A stretch of 13,305 nt of DNA, from assembly GCA_045130475.1 (NCBI GenBank), contig JBGUPU010000064.1, forward strand, positions 1-13,305, in the 5' to 3' direction. The DNA is from CAG-791 sp045130475 (GTDB taxonomy: Bacteria > Bacillota > Clostridia > Lachnospirales > Lachnospiraceae). The position numbers and the translations under genes are program-made. Below the pieces are notes generated by a model. That model was not told where the DNA came from. It worked only from the letters and a program-made list of their open reading frames with translations, and ran no database searches. Below are positions 5,822 through 12,680 of this stretch, piece after piece; within the stretch, counting starts at the first letter, position 1, and every line of letters begins with the position of its first letter.

Positions 5822-7717
5822 ATGACAGTCAGCAATCAGACTTCTGAGTCTTCTTGGCAGGACAGGAACAGGACAGAACTACAGGACAGGGACAGGACCG
5901 GTCTGCAGGGCACGGCACAGACAGGAACAGCCCGGTCATTGACCGGAATGGAACGCCTGGCCAGGTTTGTGATCGCCCTTGCCTTCAATATTTTCATGAT
6001 GCTCCTCCTCTACCGTATGTTTGCGCCGGTATTTGAAGGAAGTGATGATATTACGATCGTGCAGTTTGTCAACGGTTCCTGCGGCAGCTTTGATCCCCAT
6101 CTTGTCTATCAGAACTATCTGGTGGGACTTGTTCTGTCCGCGCTCTATCAGCATTTCCCCCTGATCCCCTGGTATTCCTGGTTCCAGTTCTGGGCGCTTT
6201 GTGCCGCCTTTACCGCGATCACTTATGTGCTTTTGTGCCGTGTGCGCAGGGCGGCCGGCTTTGCCCTGAGTCTTCTGGTCCAGTCTTTCGCGGCCTATGA
6301 GTGCTATATCAATATCCAATACACCAAGACTGCAGGAGTACTCGCTGCGGCCGGTATGTTTCTGGTCTGGAATGCCCTGTGGGGTTCCGACAGGAATGCG
6401 GGACAGGAAGAGAGCGGCGGCGGGGCTGTATTGTCGTCTGTCCCCGGTCCCGGCAGGATCATTTGGGCGGATCTGCTCTTCGGGACCGCGCTTGTGGCAT
6501 GCAGTATTCTGGGCCGCTATGAACAGGCTGCCGCCTGTGCGGCGCTCACAGCAGGGATCCCGCTTCTCATGCTGCTGGACGCCGGCCGAAGGCCTTCTGT
6601 TCCCGGAAAAGGCAGAATCTTCCTGCGCTGTCTTGTGACGGGTGCGATACTGGGGATTCTCTTTGCCGGCCTTGTCCTCTTTGACAGAAGTATGTATGAA
6701 AAAGACCCGGTCTGGGCCAATTTTGTACAGTACAATAATACCCGCTCGGAACTGATGGACTACGGTATGCCGGAGTACGAAGACAACGAAGAACTGTACA
6801 AGAGTCTGGGTGTCAGCCGTGCCGCCTATGATCTGTTTGATACCTGGAACAGCGGTGACACCCATGTCTTTTCGACGGAGGTGATGAAAAAGCTGGCGGA
6901 AACCAGAGAGAGCAGGAAACCGGGACTGGCCACTGCCAAAGCCTTTTTGAAAGAAGTCCCGAAGGAATTTTTGAAGAACCGGCTCGTAAGATGTTTCCTC
7001 ATAGTCCTGGGCCTGTGGATCCTTTTCGGCAGGCATGACGGGCGCGCCGTCTTCGCGCTGGCTGTGGAGGCGGTCCTGTTCGGGGCACTCTATTATTATC
7101 TGTTTCTTGAGGGAAGATATCTCTACAACAGGGTGGATGTCGGTCTGTGGATGAGTGCTCTGACAGTGCTCCTGTGGACCTGGAAGACCGAACACAGAAG
7201 GATGCCGGCAAACGTTGCCAGAACCATCCTGATCCTGGGGATCATGGGTCTGTGCGCTTTTGTACAGATTCCCGGCTGGAAGGGAAGACTGGAGAGTCAC
7301 TGCAGGGAAAGCAGGCAGAAACGTCAGCAGACCACAGAGAAAATGATGGAGATCGCGGGAGATTCAGACCATCTCTACGTCAGCAAACTGGGGATCTTAA
7401 GCGCGTCCCGCTGCTGTGCTCCGTTTGAACCGATGCCGGTGGGGATGCTGTCCAATGTGGCGCTGCTGGGCGGCTGGAAGGTGGAGTCCGCTCCTTATAA
7501 TGCGATCCTGCAAAGATACGGCTTTTCAGATAATCCCTATGAAGCGATTGCAGGGACATCCGGGCAGAGCGACAGTGTGTATCTTCTGGATGAAGACCCT
7601 GAAGCAACGCTTGCCTTTTTGCGCGAGTATTACAATCCGGATGCGCAGATGGTCGAGACCGGGGAGTGGAACGGAAAAACAGTTCGTCAGGTCGTGACGA
7701 AAAAGCCCGGAAAATAA
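5822..7717 (+). CDS. Polytopic membrane protein, possible GT-C-type glycosyltransferase
   Basis: This is a 631-residue integral membrane protein of no named family that I recognise. After a polar, repeat-built N-terminus (1-43) come about eleven or twelve hydrophobic segments, roughly at 46-68, 97-111, 117-139, 146-162, 171-187, 214-230, 234-252, 268-287, 388-402, 408-430, 437-453 and 464-481. A soluble C-terminal domain of about 150 residues follows. Right after the first membrane segment is FEGSDDITIVQFVNGS (71-86), then DPHLVYQNYL (91-100). An acidic pair in the first outer loop, many membrane helices and a soluble tail are the layout of GT-C sugar transferases that use lipid-linked donors. 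That is inference from architecture, not a family match. The start at 5822 is preceded by AAAGGA and a good promoter. The alternative M43 lacks a ribosome binding site. The gene is divergent from the CotH gene, so both may act on surface polymers. Confidence 0.75.
   Translation: MTVSNQTSESSWQDRNRTELQDRDRTGLQGTAQTGTARSLTGMERLARFVIALAFNIFMMLLLYRMFAPVFEGSDDITIVQFVNGSCGSFDPHLVYQNYLVGLVLSALYQHFPLIPWYSWFQFWALCAAFTAITYVLLCRVRRAAGFALSLLVQSFAAYECYINIQYTKTAGVLAAAGMFLVWNALWGSDRNAGQEESGGGAVLSSVPGPGRIIWADLLFGTALVACSILGRYEQAAACAALTAGIPLLMLLDAGRRPSVPGKGRIFLRCLVTGAILGILFAGLVLFDRSMYEKDPVWANFVQYNNTRSELMDYGMPEYEDNEELYKSLGVSRAAYDLFDTWNSGDTHVFSTEVMKKLAETRESRKPGLATAKAFLKEVPKEFLKNRLVRCFLIVLGLWILFGRHDGRAVFALAVEAVLFGALYYYLFLEGRYLYNRVDVGLWMSALTVLLWTWKTEHRRMPANVARTILILGIMGLCAFVQIPGWKGRLESHCRESRQKRQQTTEKMMEIAGDSDHLYVSKLGILSASRCCAPFEPMPVGMLSNVALLGGWKVESAPYNAILQRYGFSDNPYEAIAGTSGQSDSVYLLDEDPEATLAFLREYYNPDAQMVETGEWNGKTVRQVVTKKPGK
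5858..5908 (+). repeat. In-frame 24-bp tandem repeat in the membrane protein N-terminus
   Basis: Two 24-bp units (5858-5881 and 5882-5905), each starting CAGGACAGG and built from GACAGG-like hexamers, encode QDRNRTEL and QDRDRTGL. CAG at 5906 begins a third partial copy. The unit keeps the reading frame, which supports translation of this polar N-terminal extension. Confidence 0.7.
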
Positions 7718-7732
7718 GGCGGGATCCTCCCG
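7711..7732 (-). terminator. Weak terminator-like hairpin for the FRG gene
   Basis: On the - strand, CGGGA-GGA-TCCCG (7732-7720) is followed by CCTTATTTT. The stem is only 5 bp, so this is a weak intrinsic terminator at best. It lies in the 51-bp gap between two convergent genes and partly overlaps the stop codon of the membrane protein gene. Confidence 0.4.
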
Positions 7733-7768
7733 GGCAGTTTACGGATAAGAAAAGGATGGATTCCGGGG

Positions 7769-8572
7769 TCAGTCCCGCACGAAATAATGCCGGCCGAGCC
7801 AGTGGGAGAGTCCGTCAAGGCCGGGATAGACTATTCGTTCCGTGATGTTCTGGTGGTCCAGCATATCGCGGATCCTCCAGCGCAGCTCTTTTTTGATAAT
7901 GAAACGGCAGGTCAATTCGGTCCGCTTGTCCAGAAATCCTGCTATATCGACCATTTTGTCCGGAATAATGGAAAAGAAGGAGTACTGGTTGACGATCCGG
8001 GGATCCAGTGAGGGCGGCTCGATGATGACCATAGAATGGTCCTGCATGTCTTCGTCGTACTGTTCCAGGCTGTCACAGATCTCGCGGATCATGCTGACGG
8101 AAAAGACGGTGGTGTTGTACTTGCGGATGATGGAGCGGTATTTTTCGGGAAGCATGTTGTGGAGCTCATGAATGTCGATCCGCCAGATCACTGCGTCGTG
8201 CGCGTCCATCATTTCCAGATCGCTTTCTGTCGTCGCGAAATGAAGGGCTATGATGGGAGAGAAGGACCAGTCCAGCAGCCTTGTGGGCAGCCCATGATGC
8301 TGGCCCAGGATCATCTGATTCCAGACGGAATCCTGGATCGAGGGTTCCTGCAGGATCGCGTATTTGGTGAAATTGAGCAGCATGGGCGGTTCCAGGACCG
8401 CGCTCTTATCCTTGCAATGCCGGCGCAGGCTGGTAGAGAGAGTAAAGGAAGCATCGGGTTCCCCGCGGTAAATAAACAGGTTGCGGTGCCTGCCCAGATC
8501 TACACGATATTCCTGCTCGGAGATCATTTCAAAAAGGTCACTCATTGTGCTGATTACAATTTCCTGGATCAT
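7769..8572 (-). CDS. FRG domain-containing protein
   Basis: The 267-residue protein is essentially one complete FRG domain, a family named for its conserved F/Y-R-G motif. Visible motifs are IYRGEPD (34-40), the central QHHGLPTRLLDWSFSPIIALHFAT (two blocks, 91-114), VIWRIDI (128-134), EPPSLDPRIVNQYSFFSI (185-202, matching the family's N-x-R-I-x-x-Q-x-x-x-F pattern) and a C-terminal IVYPGLDGLSHWLGRHY (247-263). No membrane segment or signal peptide is present, so it should be cytoplasmic. The ATG at 8572 is preceded by AAAGGAG at good spacing. The biochemical activity of FRG domains is not settled to my knowledge; they often appear as lone genes near mobile or defence loci. Here it stands alone between a membrane protein gene and the ribosomal-protein cluster, convergent with the former and divergent from the latter. 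Confidence 0.9.
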   Translation of the reverse strand: MIQEIVISTMSDLFEMISEQEYRVDLGRHRNLFIYRGEPDASFTLSTSLRRHCKDKSAVLEPPMLLNFTKYAILQEPSIQDSVWNQMILGQHHGLPTRLLDWSFSPIIALHFATTESDLEMMDAHDAVIWRIDIHELHNMLPEKYRSIIRKYNTTVFSVSMIREICDSLEQYDEDMQDHSMVIIEPPSLDPRIVNQYSFFSIIPDKMVDIAGFLDKRTELTCRFIIKKELRWRIRDMLDHQNITERIVYPGLDGLSHWLGRHYFVRD

Positions 8573-8829
8573 AACATGCTCCTTTTTTCATCAGTGCATC
8601 AGTTATCAGTGCATCAGTTGATTGGGGAAGAACCTTTTTATACTTCTATTTTACCATACTTGCGGCCGCGGGCGGGTGCCCGCAGAGATGTATCAATAGA
8701 AATAATGCGTGATGCTGTGTCTTTGAGGCTCTCAGACAGCTCCGCCCATTCGGAATCCGCACGTTTACGAAGAGGGGCTGCGGCTGACAGACCTGCTGCA
8801 AAACCTTCCTTAAAAAGAGAAATTTCCTG
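8573..8829. other. Spacer between the FRG gene and the rpmE promoter
   Basis: No convincing gene was found here. It contains the FRG ribosome binding site (AAAGGAG on the - strand, about 8579-8585), the 15-bp duplication at 8590-8619 and a GC-rich hairpin GCGGGC-GGGT-GCCCGC at 8668-8683. On the - strand, TGG followed by TAAAAT near 8650-8658 is a possible extended -10 for the FRG gene, without a recognisable -35. A - strand frame (8835-8638) is open with plausible codon use but has a GTG start with no Shine-Dalgarno site. Confidence 0.5.
8590..8619 (+). repeat. Exact tandem 15-bp duplication upstream of the FRG gene
   Basis: ATCAGTGCATCAGTT occurs twice head to tail (8590-8604 and 8605-8619) with no mismatch, which indicates a recent event. 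It lies directly upstream of the FRG ribosome binding site, so it would be in the FRG leader or promoter. Confidence 0.9.
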
Positions 8830-8858
8830 TTGCACGGCTTATGGTTGGGTGTTATAAT
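8830..8858 (+). promoter_or_regulatory. Predicted promoter of the rpmE - DUF1385 - prmC - prfA cluster
   Basis: TTGCAC (8830-8835), a 17-nt spacer and a perfect TATAAT (8853-8858) form a sigma-A-like promoter. The expected RNA start is near 8865, about 205 nt before the rpmE start codon. Confidence 0.75.
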
Positions 8859-8864
8859 CTTAAA

Positions 8865-9069
8865 TGCTGTTTAAGGGCAGCGGTGTATTTAACCTTACAT
8901 TTCTATTCCGGCCTTTTCGGATGGCAGGCTTTCGTCGGGAAGATTCCGATGCTGTGTCCGGGAGAACCGTGCTGAATAGGGATGTGCAAAACTATTTTGA
9001 ATCATACAGGGCGCTTAAACCAGTATCCGGCAATGTCCGGCATCAGGCGTCCAGGTAAGGAGGAAAAAC
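8865..9069 (+). promoter_or_regulatory. Long 5' leader of rpmE, possible regulatory RNA
   Basis: The predicted transcript carries about 205 untranslated nt before the 68-residue L31 gene. A hairpin with a small AGA loop can form at 8933-8951 (CGTCGGGA paired with TTCCGATG, including wobbles), and a short CCGG/CCGG stem at 9027-9040. Structured L31 leaders are known in several bacterial groups, including Firmicutes. I could not match this one to a named motif by eye. The leader ends in the strong AAGGAGG ribosome binding site (9056-9062). Confidence 0.4.
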
Positions 9070-9276
9070 ATGAGAGAGGGAATCCATCCCAAGTATTTTC
9101 AGGCAACTGTTACCTGCAACTGCGGCAACACTTTCGTAACCGGTTCCACATCCAAGGAGATCCACGTCGAAGTTTGCTCCAAATGCCATTCTTTCTACAC
9201 CGGCACGCAGAAGACGGCGGCTGCCAAGGGACGTATCGATAAGTTCAACAGGAAATATGGCCTGGGCAACAAGTAA
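9070..9276 (+). CDS. rpmE: 50S ribosomal protein L31, zinc-binding (C+) type
   Basis: This is a component of the large ribosomal subunit, at the bridge to the small subunit. The 68-residue length is normal. Family landmarks are MREGIHPKY at the start, the zinc ligands C16, C18, C36 and C39 (CNC and CSKC), the HSFYTGTQK block (40-48) and RIDKFNRKYG near the end. All four cysteines are present, so this is the zinc-dependent form; zinc-free paralogues lack them. The start is fixed by AAGGAGG seven bases upstream. It is the first gene after the predicted promoter and is followed by a terminator, so it is probably made in excess over the genes downstream. Confidence 0.97.
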   Translation: MREGIHPKYFQATVTCNCGNTFVTGSTSKEIHVEVCSKCHSFYTGTQKTAAAKGRIDKFNRKYGLGNK

Positions 9277-9294
9277 TATTGATACTGTGATGCA

Positions 9295-9343
9295 GACGGC
9301 AAGGCAGCAGTGGGTATTTCCCCTGTGTCTTGCCGTTGTTTTG
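9295..9343 (+). terminator. Intrinsic terminator or attenuator after rpmE
   Basis: ACGGCAAG (9296-9303) pairs with CTTGCCGT (9329-9336). The interior adds a CAG-TGGG / CCC-CTG stem around TATTT. TGTTTTG follows. It should end most transcripts after rpmE, with some readthrough into DUF1385, as no clear separate promoter is seen for that gene. Confidence 0.8.
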
Positions 9344-9410
9344 TAATTGAGAATAAATCTCTTTTGGGGACTTTCCCATTGAGAAAAACAGACAGACTGG
9401 GTAGATTTAT

Positions 9411-10430
9411 ATGAAGGAATGCAGACAGCATAACTCCGGTATCGGCGGACAGGCAGTCCTTGAAGGCGTCATGATGCGCAACAAGGACAAATACGCGATT
9501 TCTGTGCGGAAGAGTGACGGCAGTATCATCATCAAAGAAGAGACCTACAAGGGTATCCTGGCGGGATCCGTTCTGAAAAAGATCCCCTTTGTGCGTGGGA
9601 TTTTTGTATTCATCGATTCCATGATCCTGGGACTGCGCTGCACGGATTATTCCGCAACCATCTATGCGGAAGATGATCCGGAAGAAGAGCAGGAACAGGA
9701 TTGTGAACAGGATAGTGAGCAGGATCAAAAGCAGGATAAGGAACAGGAAAAAGCAGATGCAGTGCCTGAGGAGAAAGAGTCTCTGGGTGAGCGCATCATG
9801 ATGACACTGGTCATGATCGTCAGTCTGATCCTTGCGCTCGGACTGTTTATGGCGCTTCCGGTCTTTATTGCCTCCCATGTCGTGCGCCTGGTCGGAAATC
9901 CTGCCCTGCTGTCTCTTTTTGAGGGCCTGATCCGGATCGCGATCTTTGTCATTTACATCCTGCTGATCTCTCAGATGAAGGATATCCGAAGGCTTTTCCA
10001 GTATCACGGGGCAGAGCACAAATGCATCAACTGTCTTGAGAGCGGACATGCGCTCACAGTTGAAAACGCAGCGAAAGCGACACGTTTCCACAAGCGCTGC
10101 GGCAGCAGCTTCATACTCTTTGTCATGCTGGTGAGCATTGTCCTGTTTTTCTTTATCAAAGTCCGCAATCCGCTGGCGCGGGTGGGGATCCGCATCCTGC
10201 TGCTGCCTGTGATTTCCGGTATTTCCTATGAACTGATCCGGTTTGCGGGTAGTTCAGACAATCCAGTGATCGCCCTTTTGTCAAAGCCGGGACTCTGGCT
10301 GCAGGGGCTGACCACAAAAGAGCCGGAGGCAGAGATGATCGAGGCGGCAATCGCTTCTGTGGAAGCAGTCTTTGACTGGCGCGCCTATCTCGCATCTGAT
10401 TTCGGAATGACGTTTGAGCAGGAAGCTTAA
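9411..10430 (+). CDS. yqhQ: DUF1385 membrane protein, YqhQ family
   Basis: This conserved membrane protein of unknown function is widespread in Firmicutes and usually sits near prmC and prfA, as here. The 339-residue protein opens with the family signature SGIGGQAVLEGVMMRNKDKYAI (two blocks, 9-30). A hydrophilic acidic insert lies at 87-125. Membrane segments follow at about 129-157, 168-188, 232-250 and 258-276. Between the second and third lies the most conserved block, YHGAEHKCINCLESG (198-212), then LTVENA and RFHKRCGSSF (225-234). Its His and Cys residues (H199, H203, C205, C208, H227, C230) look like possible metal ligands, which is inference. The acidic insert is encoded by a 12-bp tandem repeat and is longer than I would expect. 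The ribosome binding site is weak (GGGTAG), but the ATG fits the family N-terminus. PrmC follows 27 bp downstream. Confidence 0.9.
   Translation: MKECRQHNSGIGGQAVLEGVMMRNKDKYAISVRKSDGSIIIKEETYKGILAGSVLKKIPFVRGIFVFIDSMILGLRCTDYSATIYAEDDPEEEQEQDCEQDSEQDQKQDKEQEKADAVPEEKESLGERIMMTLVMIVSLILALGLFMALPVFIASHVVRLVGNPALLSLFEGLIRIAIFVIYILLISQMKDIRRLFQYHGAEHKCINCLESGHALTVENAAKATRFHKRCGSSFILFVMLVSIVLFFFIKVRNPLARVGIRILLLPVISGISYELIRFAGSSDNPVIALLSKPGLWLQGLTTKEPEAEMIEAAIASVEAVFDWRAYLASDFGMTFEQEA
9687..9746 (+). repeat. 12-bp tandem repeat coding an acidic Glu/Gln/Asp tract in DUF1385
   Basis: Five in-frame 12-bp units, most of the form GAT-NNN-GA(A/G)-CAG, run from 9687 to 9746. They encode EQEQ, DCEQ, DSEQ, DQKQ and DKEQ. 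The tract sits on the soluble part before the first membrane segment. The unit length keeps the frame, so copy number could vary without breaking the gene. Confidence 0.85.
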
Positions 10431-10457
10431 AGAAATAGAAGAACGGGAATCTGAACA

Positions 10458-11465
10458 GTGGAAAGCAGAGATATTCAGAATAAAGACAGGAAAATGAATA
10501 AAGAACATGCCGAAAGCTCCGCATCAAAAGACCCGGAATGCGGCGGATTTGCCTGCAGGGATGTCTATGAAGAAGGTGCGGGACTCCTCTCTGAGTTGGA
10601 GGACGGGCGGCTGGATGCCCGCCTTCTGCTGGAGCATTACTGCGGAATTCCTGCCCACAGACTGCTGTCGCACCCTGAAACCCTGGTCAGTGCCCGGGAC
10701 AGGGAGGCCTTTCTCGGCGGCATCCGCAGGAGGGCGGCCAGGGAGCCGCTGGCATATATCATCGGAGAGCAGTCCTTTATGGGACTGCCCTTTGTCGTAT
10801 CAAGGGATGTGCTGATCCCTGAGCAGGATACAGAAAATATGGTTGAGGAGGCACTGCGCTATCTGGAAGACGGATCCAGGATCCTGGATCTGTGCACGGG
10901 CAGCGGATGCATCCTGCTCAGCCTCCTCCACTATTCCAACAACTGCCTTGGAGTCGGTACAGATATATCCGGGCCGGCACTGGACATCGCTCGCAAAAAC
11001 GCGGAGGCACTGGGCCTTTCATACTGTGCCGGCTGGCTGCAGGGGGATCTTTTTGAAGCGCTGTCCGAAAAGCCGGAAACAGAGAACAGGACCTCTGACA
11101 GCGGGATCTCAGACAATGCTTTTTCCCGACCTGTAAAATATGATATGATTATCTCAAATCCCCCCTATATCCGGACAGAGGTCATTGAGACCCTGGCGCC
11201 GGAGGTGCGCTGCGCGGAACCCAGGCTGGCCCTGGACGGCGGTGCAGACGGACTTGATTTTTACCGCAGGATCATCCGCGAAGCACCGGCCTATCTAGTG
11301 ATCGGCGGCAGGCTTATGATGGAGATCGGTTATGACCAGGCAGCTGATGTTTCCGCCCTTCTTGAGCAAGCCGGCTACTACGGCGTGGAAGTCATCAAGG
11401 ACTACGGAGGGAATGACCGCATTGTCACGGCGGTGCGCAGTATGAAACAGGAGGCTTTCTCTTAG
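10458..11465 (+). CDS. prmC: Peptide chain release factor N(5)-glutamine methyltransferase
   Basis: This SAM-dependent enzyme methylates the glutamine of the GGQ motif of release factors, which speeds peptide release. The 335-residue protein has an N-terminal helical domain (about 34-110, with ARLLLEH) and a Rossmann methyltransferase domain with motif I DLCTGSGC (144-151), an acidic residue after GVGTDIS, and the diagnostic NPPY (234-237). EPRLALDGGADGLDFYRRI (253-271) and the C-terminal GGNDRIVTA are also typical. Two oddities: the usual IPRxDTE loop reads IPEQDTE, and a 25-residue polar insert (about 203-227) precedes the NPPY strand. The start is unsure: GTG 10458 and ATG 10494 are both in frame, with only weak ribosome binding sites. 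The domain begins well after both. The substrate gene prfA follows after 84 bp. Confidence 0.93.
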   Translation: MESRDIQNKDRKMNKEHAESSASKDPECGGFACRDVYEEGAGLLSELEDGRLDARLLLEHYCGIPAHRLLSHPETLVSARDREAFLGGIRRRAAREPLAYIIGEQSFMGLPFVVSRDVLIPEQDTENMVEEALRYLEDGSRILDLCTGSGCILLSLLHYSNNCLGVGTDISGPALDIARKNAEALGLSYCAGWLQGDLFEALSEKPETENRTSDSGISDNAFSRPVKYDMIISNPPYIRTEVIETLAPEVRCAEPRLALDGGADGLDFYRRIIREAPAYLVIGGRLMMEIGYDQAADVSALLEQAGYYGVEVIKDYGGNDRIVTAVRSMKQEAFS

Positions 11466-11549
11466 CAGGTCTTTTGCTTATTCCATGCAGGACGTGTCTT
11501 TGAATGGTGTCAAAGGATGAAAGATCCGAAGAGAAAGGAATGAATACAG

Positions 11550-12632
11550 ATGTTTGAAAAAATGGAGGGCGTTGCCCTCAGATATGAGGATCTGTCGAGG
11601 GAGCTGATGAGCCCGGATGTGGCTTCCGACCAGAAACGCTTCCGCGCCCTTATGAAAGAACAGAGCGATCTGGCTCCTCTGGTCGAAACCTACCAGGCTT
11701 ATAAAAAAGCCGGAAACGACATCGAGGAAGCCCAGATGATGCTGGAGGAGGAGAGCGACGAGGAAATGCGCGCTCTTGCCAAGGAGGAGCTGGCCGGCGC
11801 CAGGCAGGAATTTACTGAACTGGAAGAAAAGCTCAGGGTCCTGCTTCTTCCCAAAGATCCCAACGACGATAAAAATGTGATCGTGGAGATCAGGGCCGGC
11901 GCGGGCGGCGATGAGGCCGCGCTCTTTGCCGGAGAAGTTTACAGAATGTATGTCCACTATGCAGAGGGACGGGGCTGGCGCGTCGAGACGGTCAGCTTTG
12001 AGGAGATAGGGATCGGCGGTATGAAATCCGTCAGTTTCATCATCTCCGGAAAAGGTGCCTACTCAAGACTCAAATACGAGAGCGGTGTGCACCGTGTACA
12101 GCGCGTTCCGGTAACGGAATCCGGAGGCAGGATCCATACGTCGACCTGTACAGTTGCTGTGATCCCGGAAGTGGATGAAGATATCCAGATCGACATCCCT
12201 GAAAAGGATGTGCGCATCGATGTCATGCGTGCCTCCGGAAACGGCGGACAGTGCGTCAACACGACGGACTCCGCAGTGCGGCTGACGCATTATCCGACCG
12301 GTATCGTCATCTACAGCCAGACGGAGAAATCCCAGCTGCAGAACAAGGCCAAGGCCTGGGCGCTTCTCCGCTCCAAACTCTATGATCTTGAAATGCAGCG
12401 GCGCCACGATGAAGAGGCGGATCTGCGCCGCAGCCAGATCGGCACAGGCGACCGCTCCGAGAAGATCCGTACCTACAACTTCCCGCAGGGACGTGTGACG
12501 GATCACAGGATCAAATGCACACTCTATAAACTTGATTCTTTTTTAAACGGGGATCTGGACGATATTATCGATCCCCTGATTGCAGCAGATCAGGCGGCAA
12601 AACTTCAGAAGTCTGCCGATGCAGACTTCTGA
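11550..12632 (+). CDS. prfA: Peptide chain release factor 1
   Basis: RF1 recognises UAA and UAG stop codons and triggers hydrolysis of the finished peptide from tRNA in the ribosomal peptidyl-transferase centre. The 360-residue length is standard. Visible are an N-terminal coiled region rich in Glu (about 40-100), IRAGAGGDEAALFA (114-127), the codon-reading tripeptide PVT (187-189) within VPVTESGGRIHTS, the catalytic GGQ (232-234) in RASGNGGQCVNTTDSAVR (two blocks), and the C-terminal RSEKIRTYNFPQGRVTDHR (302-320). The PxT tripeptide marks RF1; RF2 has SPF. AAAGGA precedes the ATG at 10 bases. The last residues (KLQKSADADF) and stop codon lie inside a perfect inverted repeat. Q234 should be the target of the neighbouring PrmC. 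Confidence 0.97.
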   Translation: MFEKMEGVALRYEDLSRELMSPDVASDQKRFRALMKEQSDLAPLVETYQAYKKAGNDIEEAQMMLEEESDEEMRALAKEELAGARQEFTELEEKLRVLLLPKDPNDDKNVIVEIRAGAGGDEAALFAGEVYRMYVHYAEGRGWRVETVSFEEIGIGGMKSVSFIISGKGAYSRLKYESGVHRVQRVPVTESGGRIHTSTCTVAVIPEVDEDIQIDIPEKDVRIDVMRASGNGGQCVNTTDSAVRLTHYPTGIVIYSQTEKSQLQNKAKAWALLRSKLYDLEMQRRHDEEADLRRSQIGTGDRSEKIRTYNFPQGRVTDHRIKCTLYKLDSFLNGDLDDIIDPLIAADQAAKLQKSADADF

Positions 12633-12637
12633 AGTTT
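12600..12637 (+). repeat. Perfect 17-bp inverted repeat spanning the prfA stop codon
   Basis: The arm at 12600-12616 (starting AAACTTCAG) is exactly complementary to 12621-12637, with a CGAT loop. The TGA at 12630-12632 lies in the 3' arm. Only TTT ends the stem before a C, so on its own it is a poor terminator. It may protect or stabilise the 3' end, or act with the next hairpin. Confidence 0.85.
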
Positions 12638-12638
12638 C

Positions 12639-12669
12639 AAAGGATGCTCACAAGGTTCGCATCCTTTTT
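12639..12669 (+). terminator. Intrinsic terminator after prfA
   Basis: AAAGGATGC (12639-12647) pairs perfectly with GCATCCTTT (12659-12667) over an 11-nt loop and runs into a five-T tract (12665-12669). It begins one base after the preceding inverted repeat. Confidence 0.8.
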
Positions 12670-12680
12670 CCTATCCCGCC

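Noticed and set aside
5936..7300. 454-codon - strand frame opposite the membrane protein gene
   Set aside because: It is an antisense frame left open by GC-rich codons. It has no recognisable motif, whereas the + strand has clear membrane segments and a promoter.
8638..8835. 65-codon - strand frame between the FRG gene and the rpmE promoter
   Set aside because: It starts with GTG without a Shine-Dalgarno site, its start overlaps the -35 box of the opposite promoter, and the product resembles no family I recognise. Codon use is plausible, so a small gene is not fully excluded.
8036..8857. 273-codon + strand frame opposite the FRG gene
   Set aside because: It is the antisense shadow of the FRG coding sequence, which has a complete set of family motifs and a good ribosome binding site.
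8864..9058. 64-codon + strand frame in the rpmE leader
   Set aside because: Its ATG lies at or just before the predicted RNA start, it has no ribosome binding site, and the product is not protein-like.
9379..9407. Promoter-like TTGAGA, 17 nt, TAGATT before DUF1385
   Set aside because: RNA would begin at or after the start codon, giving a leaderless message. Readthrough of the rpmE terminator is simpler.
9195..10091. 298-codon - strand frame across rpmE and DUF1385
   Set aside because: It runs antisense through two recognisable genes and across the terminator between them, and shows repetitive low-complexity product.
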